Positions 1 to 9,519 of a stretch of 64,000 bases of DNA are shown piece after piece. The notes under the pieces are model-generated. The model saw only the letters and a list, made by a program, of their open reading frames with translations, was not told where the DNA came from and searched no databases. The stretch is from Flavobacterium sp. (GTDB lineage Bacteria > Bacteroidota > Bacteroidia > Flavobacteriales > Flavobacteriaceae). The translations under genes and the position numbers were made by a program. The DNA lies in NCBI GenBank assembly GCA_012837155.1, contig CP051546.1, positions 2,230,140-2,294,139 on the forward strand, written 5' to 3'. The first letter of the stretch is position 1; the number at the start of each line of letters is the position of its first letter.

Positions 1-78
1 AATGAAGTACTTACGGATTTGTCATGCAATATTACGAATTAATTTTAACCTACAATAGTATTTATTAAAAAGAAAATA

Positions 79-86
79 TATTTTTG
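79..86 (+). promoter_or_regulatory. Bacteroidota -7 promoter motif (TATTTTTG)
   Basis: TAnnTTTG match 18 bases upstream of the DUF4293 start codon. No clear -33 element was identified. The 42 bases at the window edge could be the last 13 codons of an upstream gene ending in TAA at 40-42, but nothing identifies that gene. Confidence 0.5.
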
Positions 87-103
87 TAAAAGAAATAGAG
101 ACC

Positions 104-516
104 ATGTTACAAAGAATTCAAACCATATATTTACTTCTTGCCTTTGTGGCAACTGGAATTTTACCGTTCCTTTTACCGTTATGGACAATGACCGACGGCG
201 CAGATTATCTATTTATGCAAAATCAAATCTATGTTGTCGCTTTTGGTTTAAGCACAACACTTTCTTTGCTAAGCATTATTTCCTATAAAAAAAGACAAAA
301 TCAATTTGTTATTGGCAGATTGAATATCTTATTAAATTTAATTTATTAGGCTTATTTGTATATCGTTCGCTAAATTTATCTGGAGAAACACTAGCTGTTT
401 CTGAGAAAGGTATTGGGATGTTTCTACCTATTGTTGCTATCGTGTTATTAGTCTTAGCTAATAAGGCCATCAAAAAGGACGAAGATCTTGTAAAATCTGT
501 GGATAGATTGAGATAA
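104..516 (+). CDS. DUF4293 family membrane protein (one frameshift)
   Basis: Small integral membrane protein of the DUF4293 family, about 137 residues when rejoined; the function of the family is unknown. The N-terminal part (LLAFVATGILPFLLPLW) and a segment around position 210 form membrane helices, and after the break a third helix (IGMFLPIVAIVLLVLANK) and a charged tail follow. The frame is lost near 340-346, where one extra T in a T run would join NLI to LLGLFVYRSL without other change. I infer a homopolymer error rather than gene death, because the downstream frame is fully conserved in character up to TAA at 514-516. A promoter lies upstream and a strong terminator downstream, so this is probably a single-gene unit. 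Confidence 0.8.
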
Positions 517-546
517 TCCTATAAACTTAGTTTATTAGTGCGAAGG

Positions 547-576
547 AAACCCGAATGTAAAAGTTCGGGTTTTTTG
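547..576 (+). terminator. Rho-independent terminator after DUF4293
   Basis: The stem AAACCCGAA / TTCGGGTTT (547-555 with 564-572) is followed by a T run. Confidence 0.8.
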
Positions 577-682
577 TTCCTTGCCCCGACCCTCTCTAAA
601 GAAGAGGAGGCCGAAACTGGAAAACTAGAAACTCAAAATCTTAATAGATTAGCCCTAACAAACTCCAACCTGAAATCTGTAA

Positions 683-811
683 ATAAGTGATAGCTATGGT
701 ATAATCTCATATTTTAAAATCTGACAACATGATATAAGTCTTTGATTATAAATAGCTTTTATCGCTATTCATTCGTTTGACTTTATGACATTAAAACTTT
801 CGACTTACTTA
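683..811 (-). repeat. Triplicate 3'-flanking element, copy A
   Basis: About 129 bp homologous to 13369-13500 and 52273-52388, sharing blocks such as CTTTGATTAT and ACTTTCGACTTACTT. It lies 2 bases from the stop codon of the minus-strand phosphoesterase gene. It contains a hairpin AATAGC-TTTTATC-GCTATT (751-769). The function is unknown. Confidence 0.8.
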
Positions 812-813
812 AA

Positions 814-1308
814 TTACTTCTTTCCAATTTCTATAATTTCCAAATCTTTTATTTTATCGCCTTCAATCACAAAACGCAGCATCGTCCGCATTTGATGAAA
901 ACCACTTTTTCCTGCGGCTCCAGGATTCATGTGCAATAAATCATGCTTCTTGTCGAACATCACTTTTAGAATATGCGAATGCCCGCAAATAAACAACTTT
1001 GGAGGATTAGTTGCCATTTCGACTTTGATATTTGGATTGTATTTTCCTGGATAACCGCCAATGTGCGTCATCCAAACATCGACTCCTTCACACATGAATC
1101 GGTTGTGCAACGGAAATTCCATTCGGGCCTTATCGTCGTCAATATTTCCATAAACTCCGCGCAAAGTCTTGATTTTTTTTATAGCATCCGTCACAATTAA
1201 ATCTCCTATATCGCCTGCGTGCCAGACTTCATCCGCTTGATTTACATATTTCAAAATCGTGTCATCAATATGGCTGTGCGTATCGGAAAGTAGGAGGATT
1301 TTCTTCAT
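814..1308 (-). CDS. Metallophosphoesterase (YfcE/MJ0936 family)
   Basis: Calcineurin-like phosphodiesterase of 164 residues, the usual length for the YfcE/MJ0936 group. The two-metal site motifs are in order: SDTHS (residues 8-12), HAGDIGD (31-37), GNID (about 54) and GHSH (about 110). Members hydrolyse phosphodiesters in vitro; the physiological substrate is generally not known and cannot be read here. The frame is intact with no signal peptide, so it is cytoplasmic. The gene converges on DUF4293, and its stop codon abuts repeat copy A. A flavobacterial short repeat lies just upstream of its start. Confidence 0.9.
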   Translation of the reverse strand: MKKILLLSDTHSHIDDTILKYVNQADEVWHAGDIGDLIVTDAIKKIKTLRGVYGNIDDDKARMEFPLHNRFMCEGVDVWMTHIGGYPGKYNPNIKVEMATNPPKLFICGHSHILKVMFDKKHDLLHMNPGAAGKSGFHQMRTMLRFVIEGDKIKDLEIIEIGKK

Positions 1309-1312
1309 TTTG

Positions 1313-1335
1313 TCATTGCGAGGAACGAAGCAATC
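1313..1335. repeat. Short interspersed repeat (TCATTGCGAGGAACGAAGCA)
   Basis: A 23-bp sequence found again in inverted orientation at 10105-10127. It resembles REP-like repeats that are common in flavobacterial intergenic regions. Confidence 0.7.
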
Positions 1336-1456
1336 GAATCCTCATTTTTTTAAGAAACCGCAAAGTTATTATTTAAGATGGAAGATTAACGATTTTTGAT
1401 TTCAGATTTAAGAAAACTTTGCCCATTTGCTCCTACTCAGCAAAAAAATTAATAAG

Positions 1457-1464
1457 TATCTTTG
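1457..1464 (+). promoter_or_regulatory. -7 promoter motif (TATCTTTG) that fixes the truA start
   Basis: TAnnTTTG match 20 bases upstream of the TTG start at 1484. It lies inside the longest open frame, which therefore cannot begin at 1427. Confidence 0.6.
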
Positions 1465-1483
1465 CAACTTCAAAAGAAATCAC

Positions 1484-2233
1484 TTGAGGTATTTTATAAA
1501 ACTGGCTTACAAAGGAACCAATTATCACGGATGGCAATGCCAGCCCAATGCGCCTTCCGTTCAGGAAACACTAAACAAGGCGTTTTCGGTTATCTTAAAC
1601 ACCAAGATTAATCTCATGGGAGCTGGTCGAACTGATACTGGTGTTCACGCCAAGGAAATGTTTGCCCATTTTGATTTCGAAACACCTCTTAATACTCAAA
1701 ATATCGTTCAAAAACTCAATTCTTATTTACCCAAAGATATTGTAATCTATGCTATTTTTTCTGTTCATGACGAAGCGCACGCTCGTTTTGATGCAACAAA
1801 ACGAACGTATGAATATCATATTAATACACACAAAGATGCTTTCTTACAAGACGAAAGTTGGTATTTTCATCAAGAATTAGACATCGATTTGATGAATGAA
1901 GCAGCTAAATTATTATTTAATCACGTTGATTTTCAATCTTTCTCGAAAGTAAATACCGATGTAAATACATTTAATTGCACTATTTTTGAAGCGCATTGGA
2001 CTCGAGGCACAACCAAACAAGAAAACAACAAACTTATTTTTACCATTTCGGCAAATCGTTTTCTTCGAAATATGGTTCGAGCCATCGTGGGAACATTAGT
2101 AAATGTGGGCTTACACAAAATTTCCCCAAATGATTTTAACGAAATTATCGAAAGTAAAAATAGAGAAAAGGCAGGATTTTCAGTTCCAGCACACGGATTA
2201 TATCTGACAAAAATTGATTATGATTATTTGTGA
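1484..2233 (+). CDS. truA: tRNA pseudouridine synthase A
   Basis: Isomerises uridines 38-40 of the tRNA anticodon stem-loop to pseudouridine. The hallmark GAGRTDTGVHA, with the catalytic Asp, is near residue 50, and the N-terminal RYFIKLAYKGTNYHGWQ and C-terminal RNMVRAIVGTLV blocks are typical. I chose TTG at 1484 (249 residues), because the open frame upstream to 1427 contains a promoter -7 motif and a non-family N-terminus. It is cytoplasmic. The ABC exporter gene follows 49 bases later and may be co-transcribed. The frame is intact. Confidence 0.92.
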   Translation: MRYFIKLAYKGTNYHGWQCQPNAPSVQETLNKAFSVILNTKINLMGAGRTDTGVHAKEMFAHFDFETPLNTQNIVQKLNSYLPKDIVIYAIFSVHDEAHARFDATKRTYEYHINTHKDAFLQDESWYFHQELDIDLMNEAAKLLFNHVDFQSFSKVNTDVNTFNCTIFEAHWTRGTTKQENNKLIFTISANRFLRNMVRAIVGTLVNVGLHKISPNDFNEIIESKNREKAGFSVPAHGLYLTKIDYDYL

Positions 2234-2282
2234 GAATTGAGGAGTGAATAGACAAACGAAGTAAAAAGATTCTAAAAAATAA

Positions 2283-4054
2283 ATGAAAGCAAGAGCATTC
2301 GATTCAAAAGTATTCAAACGTATTTTAAAATACATAAAACCTTATCAATGGAGATTTAATGGCGTAATCATTTTCGCTATTTTTCTATCTCTTTTTGCTG
2401 CAATTCGACCCTTGATTTTGCAAGGAACCGTAGACACTTACATCAAACCAAAAGATAATTATGGTTTGTTGATGTATGTAACCTTGATGGGAATTACCTT
2501 ATTATTAGAAGTAATCTTCCAGTTTTTCTTTGTTTATTGGGCAAACTGGCTCGGACAAGATATTGTGAAAGACATTCGAACCAAACTCTTTCAGCACATG
2601 CTGAGTTTTAGAATGAAATATTTTGATAATGCCCCTGTCGGACAATTAGTAACTCGTTCGGTTTCTGATATTGAACAAATTGCTCGGATTTTTAGTCAAG
2701 GTTTGTTTATGATAGCCAGTGATTTAATGAAAATGCTCGTATGCTTAATTATAATGTTTTGGATGAACTGGCATCTGACCTTTATTGTTGTACTAGCTAT
2801 GCCTGTATTGCTCTATATTACCCGAATATTTCAAAAAAAAATGCAAGTAGCTTTTGAAGAAGTGCGAACTCAAATTGCCAACATGAATACATTTGTGCAA
2901 GAACGAGTGACGGGAATGAAAATTGTTCAATTATTCAATCGAGAAACTATTGAATTCGAAAACTTCAAAAACATCAATGACAAACACAGAAAAGCTTGGA
3001 TAAAAACCATTTTATATAACTCTATCTTCTTCCCTATTGCCGATATTATTTCTTCCTTAACCCTTGGATTCATTGTTTTATACGGTGGTCTCCAAATTAT
3101 AAACGGAAATCCATTTACTACTTTGGGACAAATGACTGCCTACACCATGTTTATAGGAATGCTGTTTAATCCGTTGCGTCAAATTGCCGATAAATTTAAC
3201 GAAATGCAACTGGGAATGATTGCTGCTAATCGGGTTTTTGACATTCTCGATACCAAAGACCAAATTCAAGATAAAGGACTTATCGAAGCCCCAACTTTTG
3301 AAGGAAATATAGAATTTAAAGAGGTTTATTTTGGCTATATTCCCGAAGAATTTGTCATCAAAGGAATCGATTTATCTGTTTCTGCTGGAAAGACCATCGC
3401 CATTGTTGGAGCAACTGGAGCTGGAAAATCGACAATTATCAATTTGCTAAATCGGTTTATGAAATCAACAGCGGAACAATTTACATTGACAATCAAAATA
3501 TTGAAAACTATACTTTGAATTCTCTTCGCAAGCAAATTGCGGTGGTTTTGCAAGATGTTTTCCTTTTTGCCGACACCATTTTTAATAATATTACCTTGAA
3601 TAATCCTGAAATATCTCGGGATCAGGTATTGGCAGCAGCCAAAAAAATTGGCGTTCATAAATTTATCATGAGTTTACCTGACAATTATGATTTCGACGTA
3701 AAAGAACGCGGCGTAATGCTCTCTTCTGGGCAACGTCAATTAATAGCTTTTCTTCGTGCTTATGTAAGCAATCCGAGCATTCTCATTCTAGATGAAGCAA
3801 CCTCGTCAATCGACACATATTCCGAAGAGTTGATTCAACGTGCTACCGAAACGATTACCAAAGGCAGGACTTCTATAGTCATTGCGCACCGTCTAGCAAC
3901 TATTATCAACGCCGATAAAATTGTAGTTATGGACAAAGGTTTGATTGTAGAACAAGGAACGCATCAGGAATTACTGAATTTAAAATCAGGATTTTATAAA
4001 AAACTTTATGATTCCCAATTTGCGGTAGATAACGAAAACACCAGTATTTATTGA
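2283..4054 (+). CDS. ABC exporter, fused permease-ATPase (one frameshift)
   Basis: Half-transporter of about 589 residues of the MsbA/MdlB type. The N-terminal part holds the ABC_membrane domain with six predicted helices (about residues 20-310). The ATPase follows, with Walker A GATGAGKS (3411-3434), signature LSSGQRQ (about 3720) and Walker B ILILDEATSSID (about 3780). The frame breaks near 3458 in TTTAT after LLNRF; one more T restores RFYEINSGTIYIDN, which is normal for the family. It would work as a dimer in the inner membrane; the substrate (lipid, peptide or drug) cannot be told. A homopolymer error is the likeliest cause of the break. Confidence 0.85.
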
Positions 4055-4188
4055 TTTAAATTAACATAAATGGTACTTTCCCATTTACAGATTCCACTTG
4101 TAATATTTGGCTCAAAGCATAGTTTCTTCTCATTATAGTTCTCGTTTTATTTCGTCTAAAGTTTTATTAGTAAAGATTAATTCTTTTA

Positions 4189-4761
4189 TTATTTGTTCGC
4201 GCAAATATCTAAATCTTCATAATCAAAATAATTAGCCCAAGAAGTCAAATTGAATAAATTCCGAATTTGTTTAATCTTTTTTGTAGTTTCAAAACTTGTT
4301 CTTAGCTTGGCTTTATTGTCGTAACTTGGGTCATTCCGATGTTGATAATTGACTGTTTTCTTTTCGAAATTTGCTTCAATATAATACAATTCTTCCACGG
4401 CATTATCAGGATAAAAACTATCCCAAGTGGCAAAACCCAACTTGATTTTAGACGTTGTTTCTGGCTCTAGCGGCTCTAATCTCCACTTGCTATTGGCTAA
4501 ACGCCCCCAATGGTTTGATAACCGATACATTCCTTTTTCGGTATAATAATAACTACTCCCCGACTTACTTGTATATTGTACCGACAGTTTTTCGATAAGC
4601 TTTATGCTTTTTTCTTGAAAAACGCAAAAAGTGTTTTTAAAAGACTTTGGCGAGGGCTGAAATATTTTTTCCATCAAACAAAGGTAATTAGAAAGTAAAG
4701 AATCTCGCAAGGCAAATAATAATTGATTAACTTTGCTCTCTAAAATTTTATCAAAATACAT
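4189..4761 (-). CDS. Conserved hypothetical protein
   Basis: An intact frame of 190 residues, not assigned to a family. It is soluble, with no signal peptide or membrane helix. It has a distinctive aromatic stretch (YYYTEKGMYRLSNHWG) followed by SKWRLEPLEPE, and an acidic C-terminus. The ATG used lies 5 bases from the ATG of the divergent gene at 4767. An internal ATG (MEKIFQPSP, at 4671) would leave space for promoters and is an alternative start. A partnership with the divergent gene is possible but is only inferred from position. Confidence 0.6.
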   Translation of the reverse strand: MYFDKILESKVNQLLFALRDSLLSNYLCLMEKIFQPSPKSFKNTFCVFQEKSIKLIEKLSVQYTSKSGSSYYYTEKGMYRLSNHWGRLANSKWRLEPLEPETTSKIKLGFATWDSFYPDNAVEELYYIEANFEKKTVNYQHRNDPSYDNKAKLRTSFETTKKIKQIRNLFNLTSWANYFDYEDLDICANK

Positions 4762-4766
4762 TGATT

Positions 4767-5015
4767 ATGACTAAGTCTTCACAAGAAAAAATGTTACAAA
4801 AAGGAGTTTATACTGGCATAATAGAAAAGGATGAAAACAACAACTTTTTTTGTGGCGATTATTTATTAGACTACAAAATGACAATCGCCAATCACGCTAT
4901 TGGAGATTGGATAACCATAAAATCAGTAATCGAAAATCCAAGTGATATTAGCTACAATAAATATCCTAAAAAATCGAAAAACTTCGATAAAGCAAACAAC
5001 AAACCCCAACAATAG
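4767..5015 (+). CDS. Small conserved hypothetical protein
   Basis: 82 residues from ATG 4767; a TTG two codons upstream is also possible. It is predicted soluble. The middle is beta-rich (GVYTGIIEKDENNNFFCGDY) with a lysine/asparagine-rich tail (KYPKKSKNFDKANNK). No family is recognised. It is divergent from, and nearly touching, the 190-residue unknown protein. The low-complexity C-terminus makes the exact end less certain. Confidence 0.5.
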   Translation: MTKSSQEKMLQKGVYTGIIEKDENNNFFCGDYLLDYKMTIANHAIGDWITIKSVIENPSDISYNKYPKKSKNFDKANNKPQQ

Positions 5016-5019
5016 TTAG

Positions 5020-5157
5020 TTTATTTTTATATTCCAAAAAAGTTCAAAAACCCTTCCAAACCTATTTCAAATTCATCATGAAGCCTCTGAAGAGCTGGTT
5101 GTTGATAAAGAATATTTCGGAAACAGCCGCAAAGCACGTTGGTTTGAAAATAAATAA
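5020..5157 (+). pseudogene. Possible gene remnant (3' end only)
   Basis: An open stretch after a stop at 5017-5019 reads FQIHHEASEELVVDKEYFGN and then SRKARWFENK before TAA. It looks like the C-terminus of a real protein without its beginning. The parent family is not recognised. It lies in a 217-base gap with no other gene. Confidence 0.25.
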
Positions 5158-5233
5158 CCACTACTAACAGCTAGGGTTTCATTGCTTGGCTTTCAGCCAC
5201 AACTAAATCCTAGCCGTTTGCCTGTCAGGTTTT

Positions 5234-6712
5234 CTATTTTAGAAATTTAATAGTCTGTATCTCTTTTGATTCAGAAAATAATTGCAGATAATATATCCCT
5301 GTATTTAGATCTCTAACATCAATTGTTCTATTTGAATTGATATTATTTTCATTTTTTAGTAACTTGCCGTTTAAATCATAAATGTTGTAACCATTATAAT
5401 TTATATTTCCTAATTCTAAATTTAAAAAATCCTTAACAGGGTTAGGATAAAATTTAACCCCTTTCTTTTCCATTTGATTTTCATTTACACCTAATAAAGA
5501 AATTTGAGGAGGAAAATAGTTTTGAGTAACACTTAACATACAAAGCATTTTAACAGTATTTTGAAAATAATCGTTTCCTGCTACAGGTTGAGCTATGACA
5601 TAAGTCCATAAATCATTAAGCCAAGTTTGATTTGTATTATTTACACAAGCAGATACTGCTAAAGATGCTAAAAACACTATATCAGTGTAATTACTACCCG
5701 TTATGTTGCTTCCGTCTAATTTGTAACCAGCTTGTAAGTTATTTACATTATTACTAGTATGACTTTTTAACCAAGTATTCATTTTGTCACAAGCTGTTTT
5801 TGCCTGTGCATCTCCATTGATTAAATAACTTGTGCCTAAATGCCAAGGTACTCTACACGCATTATAATAGTATGCACCATCATAAGCAGATTCTAAAAAA
5901 TTAGCAGCAGCAGGATGAGGAGTTCCATCAACATCTTCTATAAAATCAGGAATAAGTCCAGTGACAGGACTAAAGTTAGTTTGCATAAGTTGCGTTAAAT
6001 CATAGCATTTTGTTTTAACGGCATCCCAAGTTGCATCATTTGTGAAAGCTTTAAAACTAGTAAAATGATCAAACATAAAATCGGATGGTCTAGTATCGTC
6101 TATACTTGTTGCGCTAGTTGCCCAATCTCCTAAAAGTAGTGTGTTTTGAGCTGCATATCTTTCGGAAGCTTTTATGGCATTTATTATATTTGTTGCCTCA
6201 CTTAAATAATTAATTATGCCTGTGCTTCCCCATTGAGTATGTGCTAATAATAAACCATAAGCTATATCTAAATCGCCATCTGTTGCAGCATCTGAACCTG
6301 TACTCACACAACCTGTTCCTTGTTGCCAGTTCATAAGATTTGAATTAATTGAACTAGGGTGTGATTTATACCATCTATATAATCCGTCAAAATACGTTTT
6401 TGCTTGAGGGTCAAAACCTGCCATATAAGCAACAATAACCATTCCATAACCTTGTCCTTCACTAACACAGATATTTGTTCCATTGATGTATTCAATGTAA
6501 TATTCTCCACTTGTACAACCAGGTTTTAAATAGGCGGTTTTCCAATCATTATAAAAACTTGATACTGCATTGTCCATTTGGGTTTGCGTCTGATTGGTAG
6601 GTTTTATGCAACCAGCTGTTACAGGATAGTGACTAGGAAAGGGGTTTGCAGGTGTTTGTGCAAAGCTGAAACTAGTAATGAATGTTAATAATAAGCAATA
6701 CTTCTTTTTCAT
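5234..6712 (-). CDS. Secreted glycoside hydrolase family 8 enzyme with T9SS sorting domain
   Basis: A GH8 enzyme of 493 residues with an (alpha/alpha)6 barrel. GH8 members cleave beta-1,4-linked glycans (cellulose, lichenan, chitosan or xylan); the substrate cannot be told here. I chose the ATG at 6712 because MKKKYCLLLTFITSFSFAQ is a clean signal peptide, whereas an upstream in-frame ATG adds 28 unrelated residues. The likely general acid Glu lies in EGQGYGM (about residue 85) and the nucleophile-region Asp in TDGDLDIAYGL (about 145-150). The last 75 residues (VKFYPNPVKDFLNLE through GIYYLQL to IQTIKFLK) form a type A T9SS C-terminal domain, so the enzyme should reach the cell surface or medium. 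The frame is intact. Confidence 0.9.
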   Translation of the reverse strand: MKKKYCLLLTFITSFSFAQTPANPFPSHYPVTAGCIKPTNQTQTQMDNAVSSFYNDWKTAYLKPGCTSGEYYIEYINGTNICVSEGQGYGMVIVAYMAGFDPQAKTYFDGLYRWYKSHPSSINSNLMNWQQGTGCVSTGSDAATDGDLDIAYGLLLAHTQWGSTGIINYLSEATNIINAIKASERYAAQNTLLLGDWATSATSIDDTRPSDFMFDHFTSFKAFTNDATWDAVKTKCYDLTQLMQTNFSPVTGLIPDFIEDVDGTPHPAAANFLESAYDGAYYYNACRVPWHLGTSYLINGDAQAKTACDKMNTWLKSHTSNNVNNLQAGYKLDGSNITGSNYTDIVFLASLAVSACVNNTNQTWLNDLWTYVIAQPVAGNDYFQNTVKMLCMLSVTQNYFPPQISLLGVNENQMEKKGVKFYPNPVKDFLNLELGNINYNGYNIYDLNGKLLKNENNINSNRTIDVRDLNTGIYYLQLFSESKEIQTIKFLK

Positions 6713-8488
6713 ATGTTGATATTTATTGATTTTATCGGTCATATGTAATTCGCATATCATCATTGGTGTTTGCGACCCAATAACGGTCATGCTCATTTCA
6801 TAAGATATAAATTTTATATAATTATAGAGCCTGTTTAAAAATTAAATTATAAAAATTTAATTGTCTGTTGTTTAGGTAAGATATTTTTAATAACTCATTA
6901 GTTACTAAATAATTAAGATAATTTATTAAAAATTATCCAACTAACATTTCTGACAATCAATGGCAATTTATAAAAAAAACTTTAAACTTCAATAACAGAA
7001 AACAAAAATATAATTTAAGAACCATTTGGAACGCCATTATGTATTTAGTAAAAACTGGCTGTCAATGGTAAATGTTGTCTAATGATTTTCCAAAATGGGA
7101 ATTGGTTTATTACTATTACAGCAAATGGGCAAATACAGAAGATTTTGATTTGTTACTTTCGAAATTACGAGAAAAAGTCAGGTTAAAAAGAAATCAAAAC
7201 AGAGAGCCAAGTCTAGGCATTATGGATAGCCAAAGTGTAAGATGGGGAAACAATCGTTCATTGAATGGTTTTGATGGAAACAAAAAAGTAAAAGGAATTA
7301 AACGACACGTAGTGGTAGACAAAAATGGATTTTTATTAGCAATAATGGTAATAGTAGCCAATATTCACGACAGTAAATCCGTAGAATTACTAATGAGAAC
7401 TTTGGCTTATTTTTTAACTCCTATAAAGGTTATTCTTGCCGATGGAGGTTACAGAGGAGGAATTATATGACAGGTAAAAATAAGTTTGGTTATCTAATAA
7501 ATATAATGATTAAGTACTTGAAAATAATTAGTAATACATTTTTATTTTTGACATATTTTTCGTATATTTATATTTAAATACGACATAAATGAGATATGTA
7601 GAATTATTAGAGGAGGAAAAAAAAGTAGTGGATTATTTGTATAGAAACTCCCCTAATTCGGTAGTCAGGGAGCGCTGTATGTTTCTAAAACTTTCTGTTG
7701 ACAAAAAATCCATAATGGAAATTTCTAGAATTATGAAGGTTGGAAGATTACGAGTAACATTGTTTTTTAATGCTTGGGAAATGGCTAAAACATTAAAAGA
7801 CAAACAGGAACATTAGGCGTTAAAAAAGGTCGTGGCGCAAAATTAAAACTAAAAAAAGTAGCTGACCTAATACCTGAACTAGTAAAGGAAAACAGTAGAA
7901 ATTTGAATGTGGTTTTGGATATTTTAGAGCGAGAGCATCAAATAAAAATAACAAAACAAACACTCATAAATTTTTTAAAAGAGACTAAAATATAAATGGA
8001 TAAGATGCCGTAAATCTTTGAAAAAAAAACGTTGTGAGAGCGCTTTTCTAAATTCAAAAAAGGAATTGGATAAATTGTCACAATTAAATCAGGAACAATA
8101 CATTGACTTATATTACGGTGACGCAAGTCATTTTAGTTTAGTGCCGAATGTTCCGTATGCTTGGCAAGCTGAAGGAGAACCTATTTTATTGCCTGCAATT
8201 CGGGGGAAAAGCGTAAGTGTTTTTGGTTTAATGAATACATTGGGTAATTTGGTTTTTGATATTTTTGAAACAACAATAAATTCTGAAAAGATGATTGTCT
8301 TTTTGACAAATTTGTTGAGAATATAACTAAAAAAACAGTTGTGGTTTTGGATAACTCTTCGCTTCATACCAGTAAGAAATTCAAAGAAAAAATCAAAGAA
8401 TGGGAAGAGTTAGATTTACTTATTTATTTTATTCCACCTTACTCGCCAGAATTGAACTTAATTGAAATCTTGTGGAGATTTGTTAAAT

Positions 8489-9519
8489 ATGCGAATCAAG
8501 GGTTGAAAAAACATTAAAAAAGAAAGAAATTTCTTTGTAAAAATTAGAATAATAAGCTGATAATCAGTATATTTATAGTGTATCTAACGCACGTTTAAAT
8601 ATATGATTAATCAGCTTAAAGCCCTAAAATTAGTAAAAATATATTCCATAATCTGTGACAGATTTGAAAAAGATTTAAAATACACTTGCGAACGTTTCAG
8701 CAACAACCATAAACAAGATTTAACAGATCAAGAAATTATGACCATATACCTATTCACAGTTCAAGAAGAACAACGTTTTAGCATCAAACAAATTCATAAA
8801 TATGCTTGTGATTATTTACATGATTGGTTTCCAAGACTTGGCTCATATGCTGGTTTTTCTAATCGGCTTAATCAATTATCAGAAGCTTTTCGACGTTTTT
8901 CAGCTTCATTATTTGAAGACTTTTTACCTTGGGATTGCTTAACTGATCAAAGTTTACTGGATTCGATGCCAATAATCACTTGCTCTGGTAAACGAAATGG
9001 AAAGGTAGCAAAAGACTTGACCGATAAAGGGTATTGTTCTACAAAAAGCATGTATTATTATGGAGTGAAGCTTCATGCATTAGCTTTTAGACGAGAAAAT
9101 AAAATTCCTTTTCCCGAAGAAATTCAAATAACACCTGCATCTGTCAATGATTTAACGGTTTTCAAAGAAGCGTGGTCAGAAAAAACAAACAGAAAATTCT
9201 TTGGAGATAAAATATACATTAACGAGGATTTTTTTTCTGAATTAAAACAAGAGAAAAATTCAATTATGATTACACCTGTTAAAGCAATCAAAGGACAATG
9301 TCAACAAATAAAAAACTGGGATAAAGCAGCCGATGATTTATTTTCCAAAGCAGTATCAAGAGTTAGACAGCCCATAGAATCTCTTTTTAATTGGTTGATT
9401 GTTAAAACTGATATTCAAAAAGCAAGTAAAGTTAGGTCTAGCAAGGGGTTACTGGTTCATCTATTTGGAAAAATTGCAGCCGCTTTTATTGGACTAATAT
9501 TTTAACCCTTGATTCGCAT
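8489..9519 (+). mobile_element. IS982-family element, copy 1
   Basis: 1031 bp with perfect 16-bp inverted ends (ATGCGAATCAAGGGTT / AACCCTTGATTCGCAT). Left target sequence TAAAT (8484-8488). The right flank reads TAATAT, which is TAAATAT with one A missing, consistent with a 5-bp duplication. Confidence 0.9.
8603..9505 (+). CDS. IS982-family transposase (intact)
   Basis: 300 residues, the usual length. DDE-type transposase with the IS982 blocks TDQSLLDSMPIITCSGKR (first Asp), GDKIYINEDFF (second Asp) and RVRQPIESLFNWL (Glu). The frame is intact, so this copy could drive both itself and the copy at 19846. It starts 114 bases inside the left end. Confidence 0.92.
   Translation: MINQLKALKLVKIYSIICDRFEKDLKYTCERFSNNHKQDLTDQEIMTIYLFTVQEEQRFSIKQIHKYACDYLHDWFPRLGSYAGFSNRLNQLSEAFRRFSASLFEDFLPWDCLTDQSLLDSMPIITCSGKRNGKVAKDLTDKGYCSTKSMYYYGVKLHALAFRRENKIPFPEEIQITPASVNDLTVFKEAWSEKTNRKFFGDKIYINEDFFSELKQEKNSIMITPVKAIKGQCQQIKNWDKAADDLFSKAVSRVRQPIESLFNWLIVKTDIQKASKVRSSKGLLVHLFGKIAAAFIGLIF

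Noticed and set aside
1427-1483. N-terminal extension of truA
   Set aside because: It contains the promoter -7 motif and is unlike TruA N-termini.
4189-5015. Toxin-antitoxin or defence pair
   Set aside because: The genes are divergent, not co-oriented, and show no toxin, nuclease or DNA-binding motif.
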